Below, in pieces: positions 44,701 through 52,836 of a DNA stretch of 64,000 bases. The stretch comes from UBA4416 sp964541155 (GTDB lineage Bacteria > Bacteroidota > Bacteroidia > B-17B0 > Aurantibacillaceae), in assembly GCA_964541155.1 (NCBI GenBank), contig CAZIPC010000005.1, forward strand, positions 1 through 64,000, given 5' to 3'. Positions within the stretch are counted from its first letter, which is position 1. Each line of letters opens with the position of its first letter. Under the pieces are notes generated by a model. It had not been told where the DNA came from. It searched no databases and was given only the letters and a program-made list of their open reading frames with translations. The position numbers were made by a program, and so were the translations under genes.

Positions 44701-45316
44701 ATTTATTACTAATTATAAATTTAAAAGGTGCAGATTTCTCGAAATACGTTTGATGATAGACAATGTGTTCTGTTCCTTCTTTTATAATGTTTGGTTTTAT
44801 AATTAATATAAGTATCATTACAAAAATAGGGGGTAATGCATATTTTAAATAACGTTTGTTCTCAGTAATATCAATAGCAGCTGTAAATGGAATTGGTTTA
44901 AGCTCTTCCATTTTTTGGTTAATACTAGCTGTTAATAATTCAGAAGAAAGAATAGAGCCTGAGTTTCTCTGTAATTGTAATGTATTTAATAGTTTATCAT
45001 TAATAGTATTAAAATGTTTGCTAATAATATTTGCCGCTTCTTCGTACGAAATTACATCTCCTAATTTGTTTAATTTTAATGATGGTATTGCAATATATTT
45101 TAATAAAATAAAACAGCTGGTACTGATAAATAAATAAAATAAAACAGTTCGAACAGTAGTTCCAAACTCAACAAAATATTCAGTAATTACTAAACATAAA
45201 AATGCAGCAACTAGTAGAGCGCTAGTATATAATGTTCCTTTAACAAGTTGATTCTTGTAATACTTACGAATAAATTCATCAAGTTTATGAATTAATATAT
45301 TTTGTGTTGCAGCCAA
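41789..45316 (-). CDS. DUF4175-type coiled-coil membrane protein
   Basis: A 1175-residue protein: two membrane segments near the N-terminus (about 25-45 and 54-78), a third near 157-178, then a beta-rich extracytoplasmic region to about 500 (LELTYPVYLNKKNESVFNVGDMQLPQGTKIKW, typical of DUF4175), a long Glu/Lys/Gln-rich coiled coil (about 515-880), a helical segment with SFAQEELMSDLSKLK, a Gly-Pro-Lys-rich linker (about 955-1050, repeats of GGQKPG), and a final helical part. Its role is unknown; the shape suggests an envelope structural or stress-related protein. First gene of the operon with the RsbW-like gene and ybeY. A -7 element TAAATTTG is at 45333-45340. Confidence 0.88.
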   Translation of the reverse strand: MAATQNILIHKLDEFIRKYYKNQLVKGTLYTSALLVAAFLCLVITEYFVEFGTTVRTVLFYLFISTSCFILLKYIAIPSLKLNKLGDVISYEEAANIISKHFNTINDKLLNTLQLQRNSGSILSSELLTASINQKMEELKPIPFTAAIDITENKRYLKYALPPIFVMILILIIKPNIIKEGTEHIVYHQTYFEKSAPFKFIISNKSLEAIQQQDYVLELKLSGNEIPAEVFINVDGIEHKMERLDKINYVYTFKNVQKNLHFVFNAAGYNSKSYTLNILPKPLLLKFYLELTYPVYLNKKNESVFNVGDMQLPQGTKIKWVFQTKNTEHLILNLSDSVIKISPTSNNEFSFSKQMMQSSNLTIKPINQFLKQSFDSLSYAINIVPDQMPLIDVSEKVDSLNSKNIYFAGSIKDDYGFSRLYFKYIHHTKDSTGNPIFKTGEHLININKQQITQSYFYFLNTSLFSIMPGDEINYFFEVWDNDGIIGPKCSKTQIMTYKAPTIEELNETTNKNNLEIKKDLDDGIKKAKDLQKDINELSKKLTEKKQIGYEEKKKLETILKKQNELKNKIEETKLENQQNNKQQEEFTSPDESLLEKQKQLEQLFENIMTPEMKKLFDELNKLIEKLDKNQVQEKLEELKLSNKDMEKELDRTLETFKQMEIEQKLQQSIDKLDELKTKQENLKQETEDYKEKDGAKNNDNKVDNQAKKESSSKELEKKQNELNKQFEDLKKDLKEIKEKNNSLEQPNELPKTEEKQNEISKEMEKSSEQLNQNNKKNATKSQKEAAEDMQELKEQMQQAMDKLEEEEKEEDMQALRQILENLLHLSFAQEELMSDLSKLKTDNPKYLKITQIQKKLQDDSKIIEDSLLALSKRVPAISATVNREISSINMNMGKAVTDLAERLQPNAQTRMQYSMTSINNLALMLNESLEQMQKQAKDSKESKPGSGKCKKPGKGQKPSSGEGKPSMQSMKQMQQQLNKQLEELKKALEQQGNKPGGQKPGSKPGEKPGGQKPGGQGGIGKQGGQNGAMPGTQGQGLSEQLAKMAAQQEALRRQMQQMMDKIKKEGGANPGSNITDLMEQTEKDIVNKQITQETLKRQQDIISKLLESEKAEREREQDEKRKSNEAKNEIFSNPKQFLEYKRLKEKELELLNTVSPSLTPYYKQKVNTYFNNLNK

Positions 45317-45332
45317 TTTATTGGTATTTACA

Positions 45333-45340
45333 CAAATTTA
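45333..45340 (-). promoter_or_regulatory. Promoter -7 element for the DUF4175 operon
   Basis: On the minus strand TAAATTTG, 16 bases before the ATG at 45316. No -33 TTG at the right spacing. Confidence 0.4.
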
Positions 45341-45380
45341 GCTAAAAACAAGAGAGGATTAAAATAAAATTCTGTTAAAT

Positions 45381-45424
45381 AAAATCTATTTAAATTAAGT
45401 TCTTATCCATCTATTATAGATTTT
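45381..45424 (-). repeat. Inverted repeat downstream of dxs
   Basis: AAAATCTAT (45381-45389) and ATAGATTTT (45416-45424) are perfect inverted copies with a 26-base loop, just past the dxs stop. It could be a weak terminator for dxs, but it has no GC core. Confidence 0.35.
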
Positions 45425-45432
45425 AAATAGGA

Positions 45433-47385
45433 TTAACTAGCGGCTTGTGATGATTTATTACTTTTTAAAATCTCTATAACTGAATCATATATGTTTTGAA
45501 TAGAAAACCCACATTCTAAATATAATTCATTTGGTTCTCCATGTTCAATAAATTTATCTGGAATACCTAGTCGTTTTATTTGAGCATGATAATTATTTTC
45601 GGCCATAAATTCTAGTATTGCACTACCTACGCCGCCTACTATAGTTCCATCTTCAATTGTAATAATTTTTTTATATCTAGAGAACACTTCATGTAGCATT
45701 GTTTCGTCTAGTGGTTTAGCAAAACGCAAATCATAATGCGCAACATCAATATTTTCTATTTCTAATTTTTCTATAGCTTTTGTTACAAAGTTTCCAGGAT
45801 GTCCTAAAGATAATATGGCAACATTTTTGCCATCTTTTAATTTTCGTCCTTTGCCTATTTCTATTTTTTTAAATGGAGTTTTCCAATTTACCATTACACC
45901 ATTACCGCGTGGATATCTAATACTAAATGGCCCTGTTATTTCTTCTAATTGAGCGGTGTACATTAAATTCCGTAGCTCTTCTTCGTTCATTGGTGCGCTC
46001 ACAATCATGTTTGGAATACATCTAAAATAAGCAATATCAAATGCGCCATGGTGTGTTGGTCCATCTGCCCCAGCTATACCGCCTCTATCTAAACATAATA
46101 TTACTTTTAAATTCTGAAGTGCTACATCGTGCACAACCTGATCGTAAGCTCTTTGCATAAATGAGGAATAGATATTACAAAAAGGAATCATGCCTTGAGT
46201 GGCTAATCCTGCGCTAAATGTAACAGCATGTTGTTCGGCAATGCCAACATCAAAAGCTCTATCGGGCATTGCTTTCATCATAATATTTAATGAGCAGCCG
46301 CTAGGCATAGCAGGAGTAATACCCATTATTTTTTTATTTTGTTCGGCTAATTCTACAATAGTATGTCCAAATACATCTTGATATCTTGGTGGTTGAGGTT
46401 CTGTTTGAACTACTTTTATTATTTCACCAGTATCTTTATTAAATAAACCTGGTGAGTGCCATATAGTTTCGTTACCTTCTTCTGAAAACTTATATCCTTT
46501 ACCTTTTTTAGTTAAAACATGAAGTATTTTTGGTCCAGGAATATCTTTTAAATCAGCCATTACTTTTGTTAAACGAACAACATCATGCCCGTCTACTGGC
46601 CCAAAGTATCTAAATTTTAAAGATTCAAATAAATTACTTTGTTTTAATAAAGATGTTTTTACAGCATTTTCTAATTTGCTGGCTATTTCTTGAGCATTAG
46701 GACCAAATTTGCTAATTTTTCCTAATAGTTCCCAAACTTTATCTTTTGTTTTATTATAAGTGTGTGAAGTTGTTATATCTGTTAAGTAATCTCTTAAGGC
46801 ACCTACATTTGGATCAATACTCATGCAGTTATCATTAAGTACTACTAATAAATTACTGTTAGATATGCCGGCATGGTTTAATGCTTCAAATGCTTGACCT
46901 GCGGTCATAGAGCCATCACCAATGACGGCAATATGTTGTTTATCTTTTATACCCAGGTATTGGCTTGCTATAGCCATGCCAAGCGCACCACCAATAGAAG
47001 TAGAAGAATGCCCAACACCAAAAGTATCATATTCGCTTTCAGAACGTTTAGGGAACCCGCTAATGCCTTTGTAAATTCGGTTTGTATGAAATACATCACG
47101 GCGTCCAGTAATAATTTTATGCCCATATGCTTGGTGTCCAACGTCCCAAACTAATTGATCGTATGGGGTATTGAATACATAATGTAGTGCAGTTGTGAGC
47201 TCCACAACACCAAGAGAAGCGCCAAAATGACCTCCTTTAACTGATACAATATCAATTATAAACTGACGTAATTCAGAGCAAAATTGCTCTAAATCATCTT
47301 CTTTTAATTTTTTTAAATCAGCTGGAGAATTAACTTTTGACAATAATTCACCAGGAATAACGCCTGAACCCTTAACAATTTCCAT
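45433..47385 (-). CDS. dxs: 1-deoxy-D-xylulose-5-phosphate synthase
   Basis: DXS joins pyruvate and glyceraldehyde 3-phosphate with thiamine diphosphate, the first step of the MEP isoprenoid pathway. Seen: VKGGHFGASLGVVELT, DVGHQAYGHKIITGR, FGVGHSSTSIGGALGMA, the ThDP-binding GDGSMTAGQAFEALNHAG with LNDN, the transketolase Pyr domain FDVGIAEQHAVTFSAGLATQG, and the C-terminal domain with EDGTIVGGVGSA. The 650-residue length is usual for the phylum. The start ATG 47385 lies only 5 bases after a TATCTTTG promoter element, so its transcript may be nearly leaderless. Confidence 0.97.
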   Translation of the reverse strand: MEIVKGSGVIPGELLSKVNSPADLKKLKEDDLEQFCSELRQFIIDIVSVKGGHFGASLGVVELTTALHYVFNTPYDQLVWDVGHQAYGHKIITGRRDVFHTNRIYKGISGFPKRSESEYDTFGVGHSSTSIGGALGMAIASQYLGIKDKQHIAVIGDGSMTAGQAFEALNHAGISNSNLLVVLNDNCMSIDPNVGALRDYLTDITTSHTYNKTKDKVWELLGKISKFGPNAQEIASKLENAVKTSLLKQSNLFESLKFRYFGPVDGHDVVRLTKVMADLKDIPGPKILHVLTKKGKGYKFSEEGNETIWHSPGLFNKDTGEIIKVVQTEPQPPRYQDVFGHTIVELAEQNKKIMGITPAMPSGCSLNIMMKAMPDRAFDVGIAEQHAVTFSAGLATQGMIPFCNIYSSFMQRAYDQVVHDVALQNLKVILCLDRGGIAGADGPTHHGAFDIAYFRCIPNMIVSAPMNEEELRNLMYTAQLEEITGPFSIRYPRGNGVMVNWKTPFKKIEIGKGRKLKDGKNVAILSLGHPGNFVTKAIEKLEIENIDVAHYDLRFAKPLDETMLHEVFSRYKKIITIEDGTIVGGVGSAILEFMAENNYHAQIKRLGIPDKFIEHGEPNELYLECGFSIQNIYDSVIEILKSNKSSQAAS

Positions 47386-47390
47386 TACAA

Positions 47391-47398
47391 CAAAGATA
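47391..47398 (-). promoter_or_regulatory. Promoter -7 element of dxs
   Basis: On the minus strand TATCTTTG, ending 5 bases from the dxs ATG, so transcription would begin at or next to the start codon. No -33 TTG at the usual distance was seen. Confidence 0.45.
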
Positions 47399-47491
47399 AA
47401 CTATTTTATGAATTGTAAAAACGTGATTTATAACGCTTTATTATCTATAATAGGGTTAACAAACGTTAAACAAAATGGTTTAGATTAAGGT

Positions 47492-48520
47492 TTATTTAAA
47501 AACAATGAATTTATCTTGTTTGGAAATAACAGTTCCGATTTTTGCAAAAAATTGATTTTGAGAGTTTAAAAAAGCATCCATCTCATCTTCAAAATTTTTA
47601 GTAACACTAAATAAAAGCCCTCCAGATGTTTGAGGATCACAATAAAATATAAAGTCTAAATCAATCATGCCTGAAGTATATTTAGAGTGTGAATTATAAT
47701 TACGAGTGGTATTATCCGGAAAAATAAATTGTTTAGCGTAATTTTTAGAAGCTTCAATAATAGGAATAGTATTTTTAGTTATAACGGCGCTTAAATCGGA
47801 GTCTTCTAACATTTCTAGTAAATGCCCAATAAACCCAAATCCTGTTACATCAGTCATAGCATTTACCTCAGAAAAACTTCCTAATTTTTCACCAATAGAA
47901 TTTAAGGTTGTTGTTTGATTTATGAGTGTCTCATAGTCAGAGTCATTTAGTAATCCTCTTTTTAAAGCAGTGCTTAAAATGCCAATACCTAAAGGTTTTG
48001 TAAGGTATAAAACATCATTCTTTTTTATGGAATTGTTTTTTTTAATTTTTTCTTTTTTTATAATACCTGTTACTGCTAATCCAAACAGTGGTTCTTGTGT
48101 TTCAACACTATGCCCCCCTGCTAATGGAATACCAGCTTTTGAGCAAATATTTTGAGCCCCTTTAATTACCTGTTGAGCAATGCTACTTGGTATTTTATCG
48201 GTAGGCCAACCTAAAATAGCAACACTCATAAGTGGTTTGCCTCCCATGGCATATATATCGCTTATAGCGTTACATGCTGCTATTTTCCCAAAATCAAATG
48301 CATTATCAACAATAGGTGTAAAAAAATCAGTGGTACTTATGATGCAATTTTCATTGTCGATTTCGTAAATAGCTGCATCGTCTTTGGTTTCGTTACCTAC
48401 CAATAAGTTTTTAAATGTAATCTCTTGATTACATCCATTTAATATTTCTTCTAAAATAGCCGGGGCAATTTTGCAACCACAGCCTGATGCTTTACTAAAT
48501 TGAGTGAGTTTAATTGACAT
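47492..48520 (-). CDS. selD: Selenide, water dikinase
   Basis: SelD makes monoselenophosphate from selenide and ATP, the selenium donor for selenouridine and selenocysteine. Seen: the N-terminal ASGCGCKI motif with catalytic C14 and K17, a cysteine rather than selenocysteine enzyme; TTDFFTPIVDNAFDFGKIAACNAISDIYAMGGKP; MTDVTGFGFIGHLLEM; and the late DPQTSGGLLFSV. The 342-residue length is normal. It lies 2 bases after the selU gene, so selenophosphate is most likely used for tRNA here; no selA, selB or selC was seen, but they could be elsewhere. Confidence 0.97.
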   Translation of the reverse strand: MSIKLTQFSKASGCGCKIAPAILEEILNGCNQEITFKNLLVGNETKDDAAIYEIDNENCIISTTDFFTPIVDNAFDFGKIAACNAISDIYAMGGKPLMSVAILGWPTDKIPSSIAQQVIKGAQNICSKAGIPLAGGHSVETQEPLFGLAVTGIIKKEKIKKNNSIKKNDVLYLTKPLGIGILSTALKRGLLNDSDYETLINQTTTLNSIGEKLGSFSEVNAMTDVTGFGFIGHLLEMLEDSDLSAVITKNTIPIIEASKNYAKQFIFPDNTTRNYNSHSKYTSGMIDLDFIFYCDPQTSGGLLFSVTKNFEDEMDAFLNSQNQFFAKIGTVISKQDKFIVFK

Positions 48521-48522
48521 GT

Positions 48523-49551
48523 TTAATTTATAGTATCAATAATTTGTTTTACTTTTTTTGCATTTATGTTTGCGTCAATTGTATCTGATTTTAAAGGTAT
48601 GATGGTTTGTTTTTTGTTTTTATAGCTGTATTCATAGGCTTTGTCGTAATATAATAGTGATAGTTTTGCAACATCTGCTAATTTTTTTTCATCTAAGTAT
48701 TGTAAGCATAATTTAGTGTTTAGCGTACCAAGTTGTTGTTGTATTTTAATAACACATAATTTTAATGCTTCAATGTTAATTGTAGTGTAATCATTTACTA
48801 GTTTTTGAACTCTTAATTCAAATGGAATTTCTAGTTTAATGATTGGAGCTTTTTTCATTTCAAGCCAAAGCCCATGAGGTAATTTATTAAATCCAATGGT
48901 TTGAGATTCATCTTCAAAAACAATGTACTCATTAGGATTTAGTAATGATAATTGATTAAATAATTGATGTTCGAAATTTTGTTGTGGATGTTGTTTTTGC
49001 TCGTTTATTCCTCCAAATGCCGAGCCTTTATGATGGGCTATATTTTCTAAATCGATAGTTTGTAAAGATAAATTGTATAATTTTTTTAATATATCTGTTT
49101 TTCCACTGCCAGTTTTTCCGCCAAGCAAAATAATTTTTTTGTTTAAGTTAAAATAATTTAAAACATAATTTCTAAAAGCTTTATATCCGCCTTTCATAAC
49201 AACAGCTTCTAGCCCAGATGAGTTCATTAACCAAGCAAAGCTATTACTTCTCATTCCTCCTCTAAAACAATAAACAAATACCTTTTTATTTTTAGATAAT
49301 TGTTTTACTTGTGTAACAAATGTTGACATTTTTGGGGATACGATTTCTAACCCTCTATCAACAGCCCTTTCTTTTCCTTGTTGTTTATATAATGTGCCAA
49401 TTTCAGCACGTTCGGTGTTTTCAAATAAAGGAATATTAATGGCATTAGGAATATGACCTTTAAAAAACTCTATGGGAGCTCTAACATCAACGATTAATTC
49501 ATTTTTGCTTTTTATTAAAAAATCATCTACGTTTATTGAATCGGCAATCAT
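48523..49551 (-). CDS. mnmH: tRNA 2-selenouridine synthase
   Basis: MnmH (SelU, YbbB) replaces the sulfur of 2-thiouridine at the wobble position of Lys, Glu and Gln tRNAs with selenium, by geranylation and selenation. Seen: an N-terminal rhodanese domain (LIVDVRAPIEFFKGHIPNAINIPLF; catalytic Cys at residue 95 in VYCFRGGMRS) and a P-loop domain (Walker A GGKTGSGKT, about 140). The start is ATG 49551 (MIADSINVDDF), giving 342 residues; an upstream in-frame ATG at 49599 adds a non-conserved stretch. It is co-transcribed with selD. It needs 2-thiouridylated tRNA from MnmA, which is not in the window. Confidence 0.96.
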   Translation of the reverse strand: MIADSINVDDFLIKSKNELIVDVRAPIEFFKGHIPNAINIPLFENTERAEIGTLYKQQGKERAVDRGLEIVSPKMSTFVTQVKQLSKNKKVFVYCFRGGMRSNSFAWLMNSSGLEAVVMKGGYKAFRNYVLNYFNLNKKIILLGGKTGSGKTDILKKLYNLSLQTIDLENIAHHKGSAFGGINEQKQHPQQNFEHQLFNQLSLLNPNEYIVFEDESQTIGFNKLPHGLWLEMKKAPIIKLEIPFELRVQKLVNDYTTINIEALKLCVIKIQQQLGTLNTKLCLQYLDEKKLADVAKLSLLYYDKAYEYSYKNKKQTIIPLKSDTIDANINAKKVKQIIDTIN

Positions 49552-49598
49552 TATTACGAAACTACATAAATTATAATTAGAAAGAGACTTTAAATGCA

Positions 49599-49627
49599 AT
49601 CATTTTTAAAAAAGAATGTAAATGATT
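49599..49627 (+). repeat. Inverted repeat between selU and the basic secreted protein gene
   Basis: AATCATTT (49599-49606) and AAATGATT (49620-49627), a perfect 8-bp stem with a 14-base loop, followed by a T run, in the gap between divergent genes. No gene ends here, so it may be a leader or operator element, or chance. Confidence 0.3.
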
Positions 49628-49723
49628 TTTTAAAAATCTAATTGTTTAAATCTTAGTATTTTTTTAATAAAATATAGATGCAAACACAATAATTTATGAG
49701 TTTATTTGTATAATATTGTGTAA

Positions 49724-50134
49724 ATGAAACTTACTAAATTTTTATCCATTTTTATTTTATTAACAACCATAGGTTTTGTCTTACCTATGTCTGCTCAAGT
49801 AAAGGGTGGTCGTATGAAAGAACACCGTAATCAAAGAGGTGGTGGTTTTAAACTTTTCGGTCCAAAGGCGAGAGGGAATGCAAATTCTTTTGCTAAAGGC
49901 GGACGAAAAAGAAGTTTATTAGCTAGGATATTTAATAGTAAAAAAAGCGGAAGTGATTGGGTTTACAAAAAAACAAATCCAGGATTTAAGCAAAATAAAG
50001 AACAATCACATTTGTTTTCAAGAAATAGGACTAGTCACAAACGCTTCTCTGATGGTGTTTTATCTCGCCAAAACAAGAAGAGAAGTTCTAATAGGGTTAG
50101 AGGAAGTTCAAGTTTTAGTAAGAAAAAACATTAA
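49724..50134 (+). CDS. Small, very basic secreted protein
   Basis: A 136-residue exported protein with a signal peptide (ends MSAQ) and a mature part of extreme basicity: many Lys and Arg, with Gly, Ser, Asn and few acidic residues (EHRNQRGGGFKLFGPKARGN, KGGRKRSLLARIFNSKK, ending SSFSKKKH). I recall related short proteins in other Bacteroidota (the GGRKRSLLARIF-type core) but no known function. It may bind nucleic acid, anionic polysaccharide or LPS at the surface; this is guesswork. A hairpin terminator at 50160-50186 separates it from purD. Confidence 0.78.
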   Translation: MKLTKFLSIFILLTTIGFVLPMSAQVKGGRMKEHRNQRGGGFKLFGPKARGNANSFAKGGRKRSLLARIFNSKKSGSDWVYKKTNPGFKQNKEQSHLFSRNRTSHKRFSDGVLSRQNKKRSSNRVRGSSSFSKKKH

Positions 50135-50159
50135 AATAGTTTTTAAAACTTTTCATTTG

Positions 50160-50186
50160 TCCCATTTTGATAAGGTGGGATTTTTT
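50160..50186 (+). terminator. Terminator after the basic secreted protein gene
   Basis: TCCCATTTT (50160-50168) pairs with AAGGTGGGA (50172-50180) with two G-T pairs, loop GAT, followed by T6 (50181-50186). It overlaps the -33 part of the candidate purD promoter. Confidence 0.8.
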
Positions 50187-50199
50187 ATTTTTACATTTT
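50166..50199 (+). promoter_or_regulatory. Possible purD promoter
   Basis: TTTG (50166-50169), 22 bases, TACATTTT (50192-50199), close to the consensus TAnnTTTG, with the ATG at 50212. The -33 part lies inside the preceding terminator stem, so this is tentative. Confidence 0.35.
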
Positions 50200-50211
50200 A
50201 TTTGGAACATT

Positions 50212-51498
50212 ATGAATGTATTAATATTAGGATCGGGAGGAAGAGAGCATGCTTTTGCTTGGAAGTTATCTCAAAGTAAGCAATTACATAATTTATATAT
50301 AGCGCCAGGCAATGCTGGTACAGCTCAATGCGGAACCAATATTAATATTTCGGTTTCAGATTTTGAGTCCATTAAAAAAATAGTTTTAGAGAAATGCATT
50401 GATATGGTGTTGGTTGGGCCAGAAGATCCTCTGGTAAAAGGGATTCATGATTATTTTTTGCAAGACGAAACATTAAAACATATCCCAGTAATTGGTCCAA
50501 AAAAAGATGGCGCTCAGTTAGAAGGTAGCAAAGATTTTAGCAAACAATTTATGTTAAAATACGGTGTGCCTACAGCAAAGTATAAGAGTTTTACAAAAGA
50601 AAATATTTTTGAAGGAGCAGCGTTCATTGATTCTTTAATGCCTCCATATGTTTTAAAAGCAGATGGATTAGCAGCTGGCAAAGGGGTTTTAATAATAGAT
50701 GATGCAAAAGAAGCAAAAGCAGAGTTGCAGAACATGATATTAAATGCAAAATTTGGATCTGCTGGTAATACAGTAGTAATAGAAGAATTTTTAAAAGGAA
50801 TTGAGTTGTCTGTATTTGTATTAACAGATGGACAATCGTATAAAATATTACCAGCTGCTAAAGATTACAAACGTATTGGAATAGGGGATACAGGCTTAAA
50901 CACTGGAGGTATGGGAGCAGTTAGCCCTGTGCCATTTGCAGACGAACTATTTATTAAAAAAGTAGAAGAAAAAATTGTAAAACCAACAATTAATGGATTA
51001 TTAAAAGAGGGAATTGACTATCGAGGTTTTATCTTTATTGGATTAATGAATTGTGACGGCGAACCAAGTGTAATTGAATATAATTGCCGAATGGGCGATC
51101 CTGAAACTGAAGTGGTGATACCACGTATTGAATCTGATTTATTGGATTTGTTGCAAGGTATAGCAACACAATCTTTACACGAAAAACAATATCATACAAC
51201 TTTGGATATTGCAACTACCGTTGTATTAGTAAGTGGCGGTTATCCCGAGGAGTATGAAAAAAACAAAGTGGTTTCTGGTTTAAACATGATTCAGGATAGT
51301 CAAGTTTTTCATTCAGGCACATCATTAAAAAATGATGAGGTTGTTACTAACGGAGGGCGTGTATTTGCTATTACTTCATTTGGTAAAACCATTGAAGAAG
51401 CAGTTAATAAAAGCTTCTTAGCTGCTGAAACAATTACGTATGATAAAAAATATTATCGGTCAGATATAGGTAAAGATTTGATGAATTGGGGAAAATGA
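50212..51498 (+). CDS. purD: Phosphoribosylamine-glycine ligase
   Basis: PurD joins glycine to phosphoribosylamine, the second step of purine synthesis. Seen: the N-terminal LILGSGGREHAFAWKL, then GPEDPLVKGIHD and the ATP-grasp domain (about 105-330; VLKADGLAAGKGVLII, GGMGAVSPVPF, FIGLMNCDGEPSVIEYNCRMGDPETE). The start ATG 50212 gives MNVLILGSGGREH and 428 residues, standard for PurD; an upstream in-frame ATG at 50167 is inside the terminator region. Confidence 0.97.
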   Translation: MNVLILGSGGREHAFAWKLSQSKQLHNLYIAPGNAGTAQCGTNINISVSDFESIKKIVLEKCIDMVLVGPEDPLVKGIHDYFLQDETLKHIPVIGPKKDGAQLEGSKDFSKQFMLKYGVPTAKYKSFTKENIFEGAAFIDSLMPPYVLKADGLAAGKGVLIIDDAKEAKAELQNMILNAKFGSAGNTVVIEEFLKGIELSVFVLTDGQSYKILPAAKDYKRIGIGDTGLNTGGMGAVSPVPFADELFIKKVEEKIVKPTINGLLKEGIDYRGFIFIGLMNCDGEPSVIEYNCRMGDPETEVVIPRIESDLLDLLQGIATQSLHEKQYHTTLDIATTVVLVSGGYPEEYEKNKVVSGLNMIQDSQVFHSGTSLKNDEVVTNGGRVFAITSFGKTIEEAVNKSFLAAETITYDKKYYRSDIGKDLMNWGK

Positions 51499-51501
51499 TA
51501 G

Positions 51502-52836
51502 TTATCTAGCATTAAATAACCAACCACTTGGATCCATGGTTTTTTGCCCTTTCCAAATTTGAAGATTCATACTAGTTTTTCCGTCATCGTCTAAAATTGT
51601 ACCAAGCGCTTGTTTGATAGTTACTTTATCTCCTTGTTTCACAAACACATCGCCAATGTTGCTATACACACTTAAGTATTCGCCATGTCTAATAATAATT
51701 AATTTTCCTCCTGTTGGAGATATGGCTATGCTTGTTACTTCTCCATTAAATACAGCGCGTGCTTGAGAGCCTTTATTTGCGCAAATTTCAACACCATTAT
51801 TATTCATCATAAATCCTTTGATAGCAGGATGTTCGTATTCGCCATAAGCTTGACAAATAACTCCCTTTGCAACAGGCCATGGTAATTTTCCTCTACTGCT
51901 TGAGAAATCTGCACCAACTGCTTCAGCTTCGGCTGTAAGTTCAGGAGCTGTGGCTTTTACATCTGTTGTTTTTGATTTCGGCTCTGTTTTGGTTTTATTG
52001 GTTTTAGTTTTTTCGGCTTTCGCTGCTTTTTCAGCAGCAATTTTTGCTGATTCTTCGAGTTTGCGTTTTATTTCGGCTTCAATTAATTTTTTAATAGCAA
52101 TTTGTAAATTTTCGGCATCACGTTTTTTCTTTTCTAATTCTTTTTTTAATTCTTTTTCTTGTTGTTGTAGTTCGTGTAATACAATTTCTTGTTGCTGTTT
52201 TTCGCCATCTAGTTGAGATTTTTCTTCTTGTTCATTTCCGAGTAAAACGTTTTTTTCATGTCTTTGAATCTCTAATTCTTTTAGTTTATTATTTAAGATA
52301 ATTTGTGTGGCAATAATCTCATCAGCTTGCTTTTTTCTAAAACTTGCATATTGTTGAAAGTATTTAATTCTCATGTAAGCTTGATTGAAATTTCCAGCCG
52401 AAAATAAAAACATAATTTTTGTATAAGAGTCTTGATTGCGCTGAGCAAAATAAATCATCTTAGCGTATTCATTTTTTAATTTAATGAGACTAGCATTTAA
52501 TGTATTTATCTCATTAATGCTTTGTTTTATTGTTAAATTAATTTGAGATAATTGTTCATTAATAGTGCCTATTAATTGTTCTCTTACTTTAATTTTAGTG
52601 TTTATAACTACAATGGTGTTAATTTGAGATTTTTTATTAGCCTTAGTTTGGTTTAGTTGAGAGTTAAGTTGTTTGATGTCGTCGTTTAACTTATTTTTTT
52701 TGTTTAATAAGTCTTTTTGAGAGGGTTGTGATTTAGTTTGAGAAACAAGAGGGGAGTGTACTCCAATAAAAAAGATAGTAAAGCAAACTAAAATATTAAT
52801 TTTAATGTTGTTCTTTTTTAATAGGAATTGGCTCAT
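51502..52836 (-). CDS. EnvC-like coiled-coil protein with degenerate LytM domain
   Basis: A 444-residue exported protein: signal sequence (to about 33), a long coiled coil (about 35-270), an Ala/Lys/Thr-rich linker, and a LytM/M23-like domain (about 315-444). The domain keeps the fold (WPVAKGVICQAYGEYEHPAIKG, RAVFNGEVTSIAISP, KLIIIRHGEYLSVYSN, VFVKQGDKVTIKQALGTI) but not the zinc ligands: the usual HxGxD becomes NNGVE, and the HxH becomes NLQ. As in EnvC, it is likely a regulator of amidases at division, not an enzyme. Last gene of a four-gene leftward operon; its start overlaps the DUF4292 gene by 35 bases. Confidence 0.88.
   Translation of the reverse strand: MSQFLLKKNNIKINILVCFTIFFIGVHSPLVSQTKSQPSQKDLLNKKNKLNDDIKQLNSQLNQTKANKKSQINTIVVINTKIKVREQLIGTINEQLSQINLTIKQSINEINTLNASLIKLKNEYAKMIYFAQRNQDSYTKIMFLFSAGNFNQAYMRIKYFQQYASFRKKQADEIIATQIILNNKLKELEIQRHEKNVLLGNEQEEKSQLDGEKQQQEIVLHELQQQEKELKKELEKKKRDAENLQIAIKKLIEAEIKRKLEESAKIAAEKAAKAEKTKTNKTKTEPKSKTTDVKATAPELTAEAEAVGADFSSSRGKLPWPVAKGVICQAYGEYEHPAIKGFMMNNNGVEICANKGSQARAVFNGEVTSIAISPTGGKLIIIRHGEYLSVYSNIGDVFVKQGDKVTIKQALGTILDDDGKTSMNLQIWKGQKTMDPSGWLFNAR

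Noticed and set aside
47970..48368. Rightward frames over selD
   Set aside because: Shadows of selD with no signal or domain.
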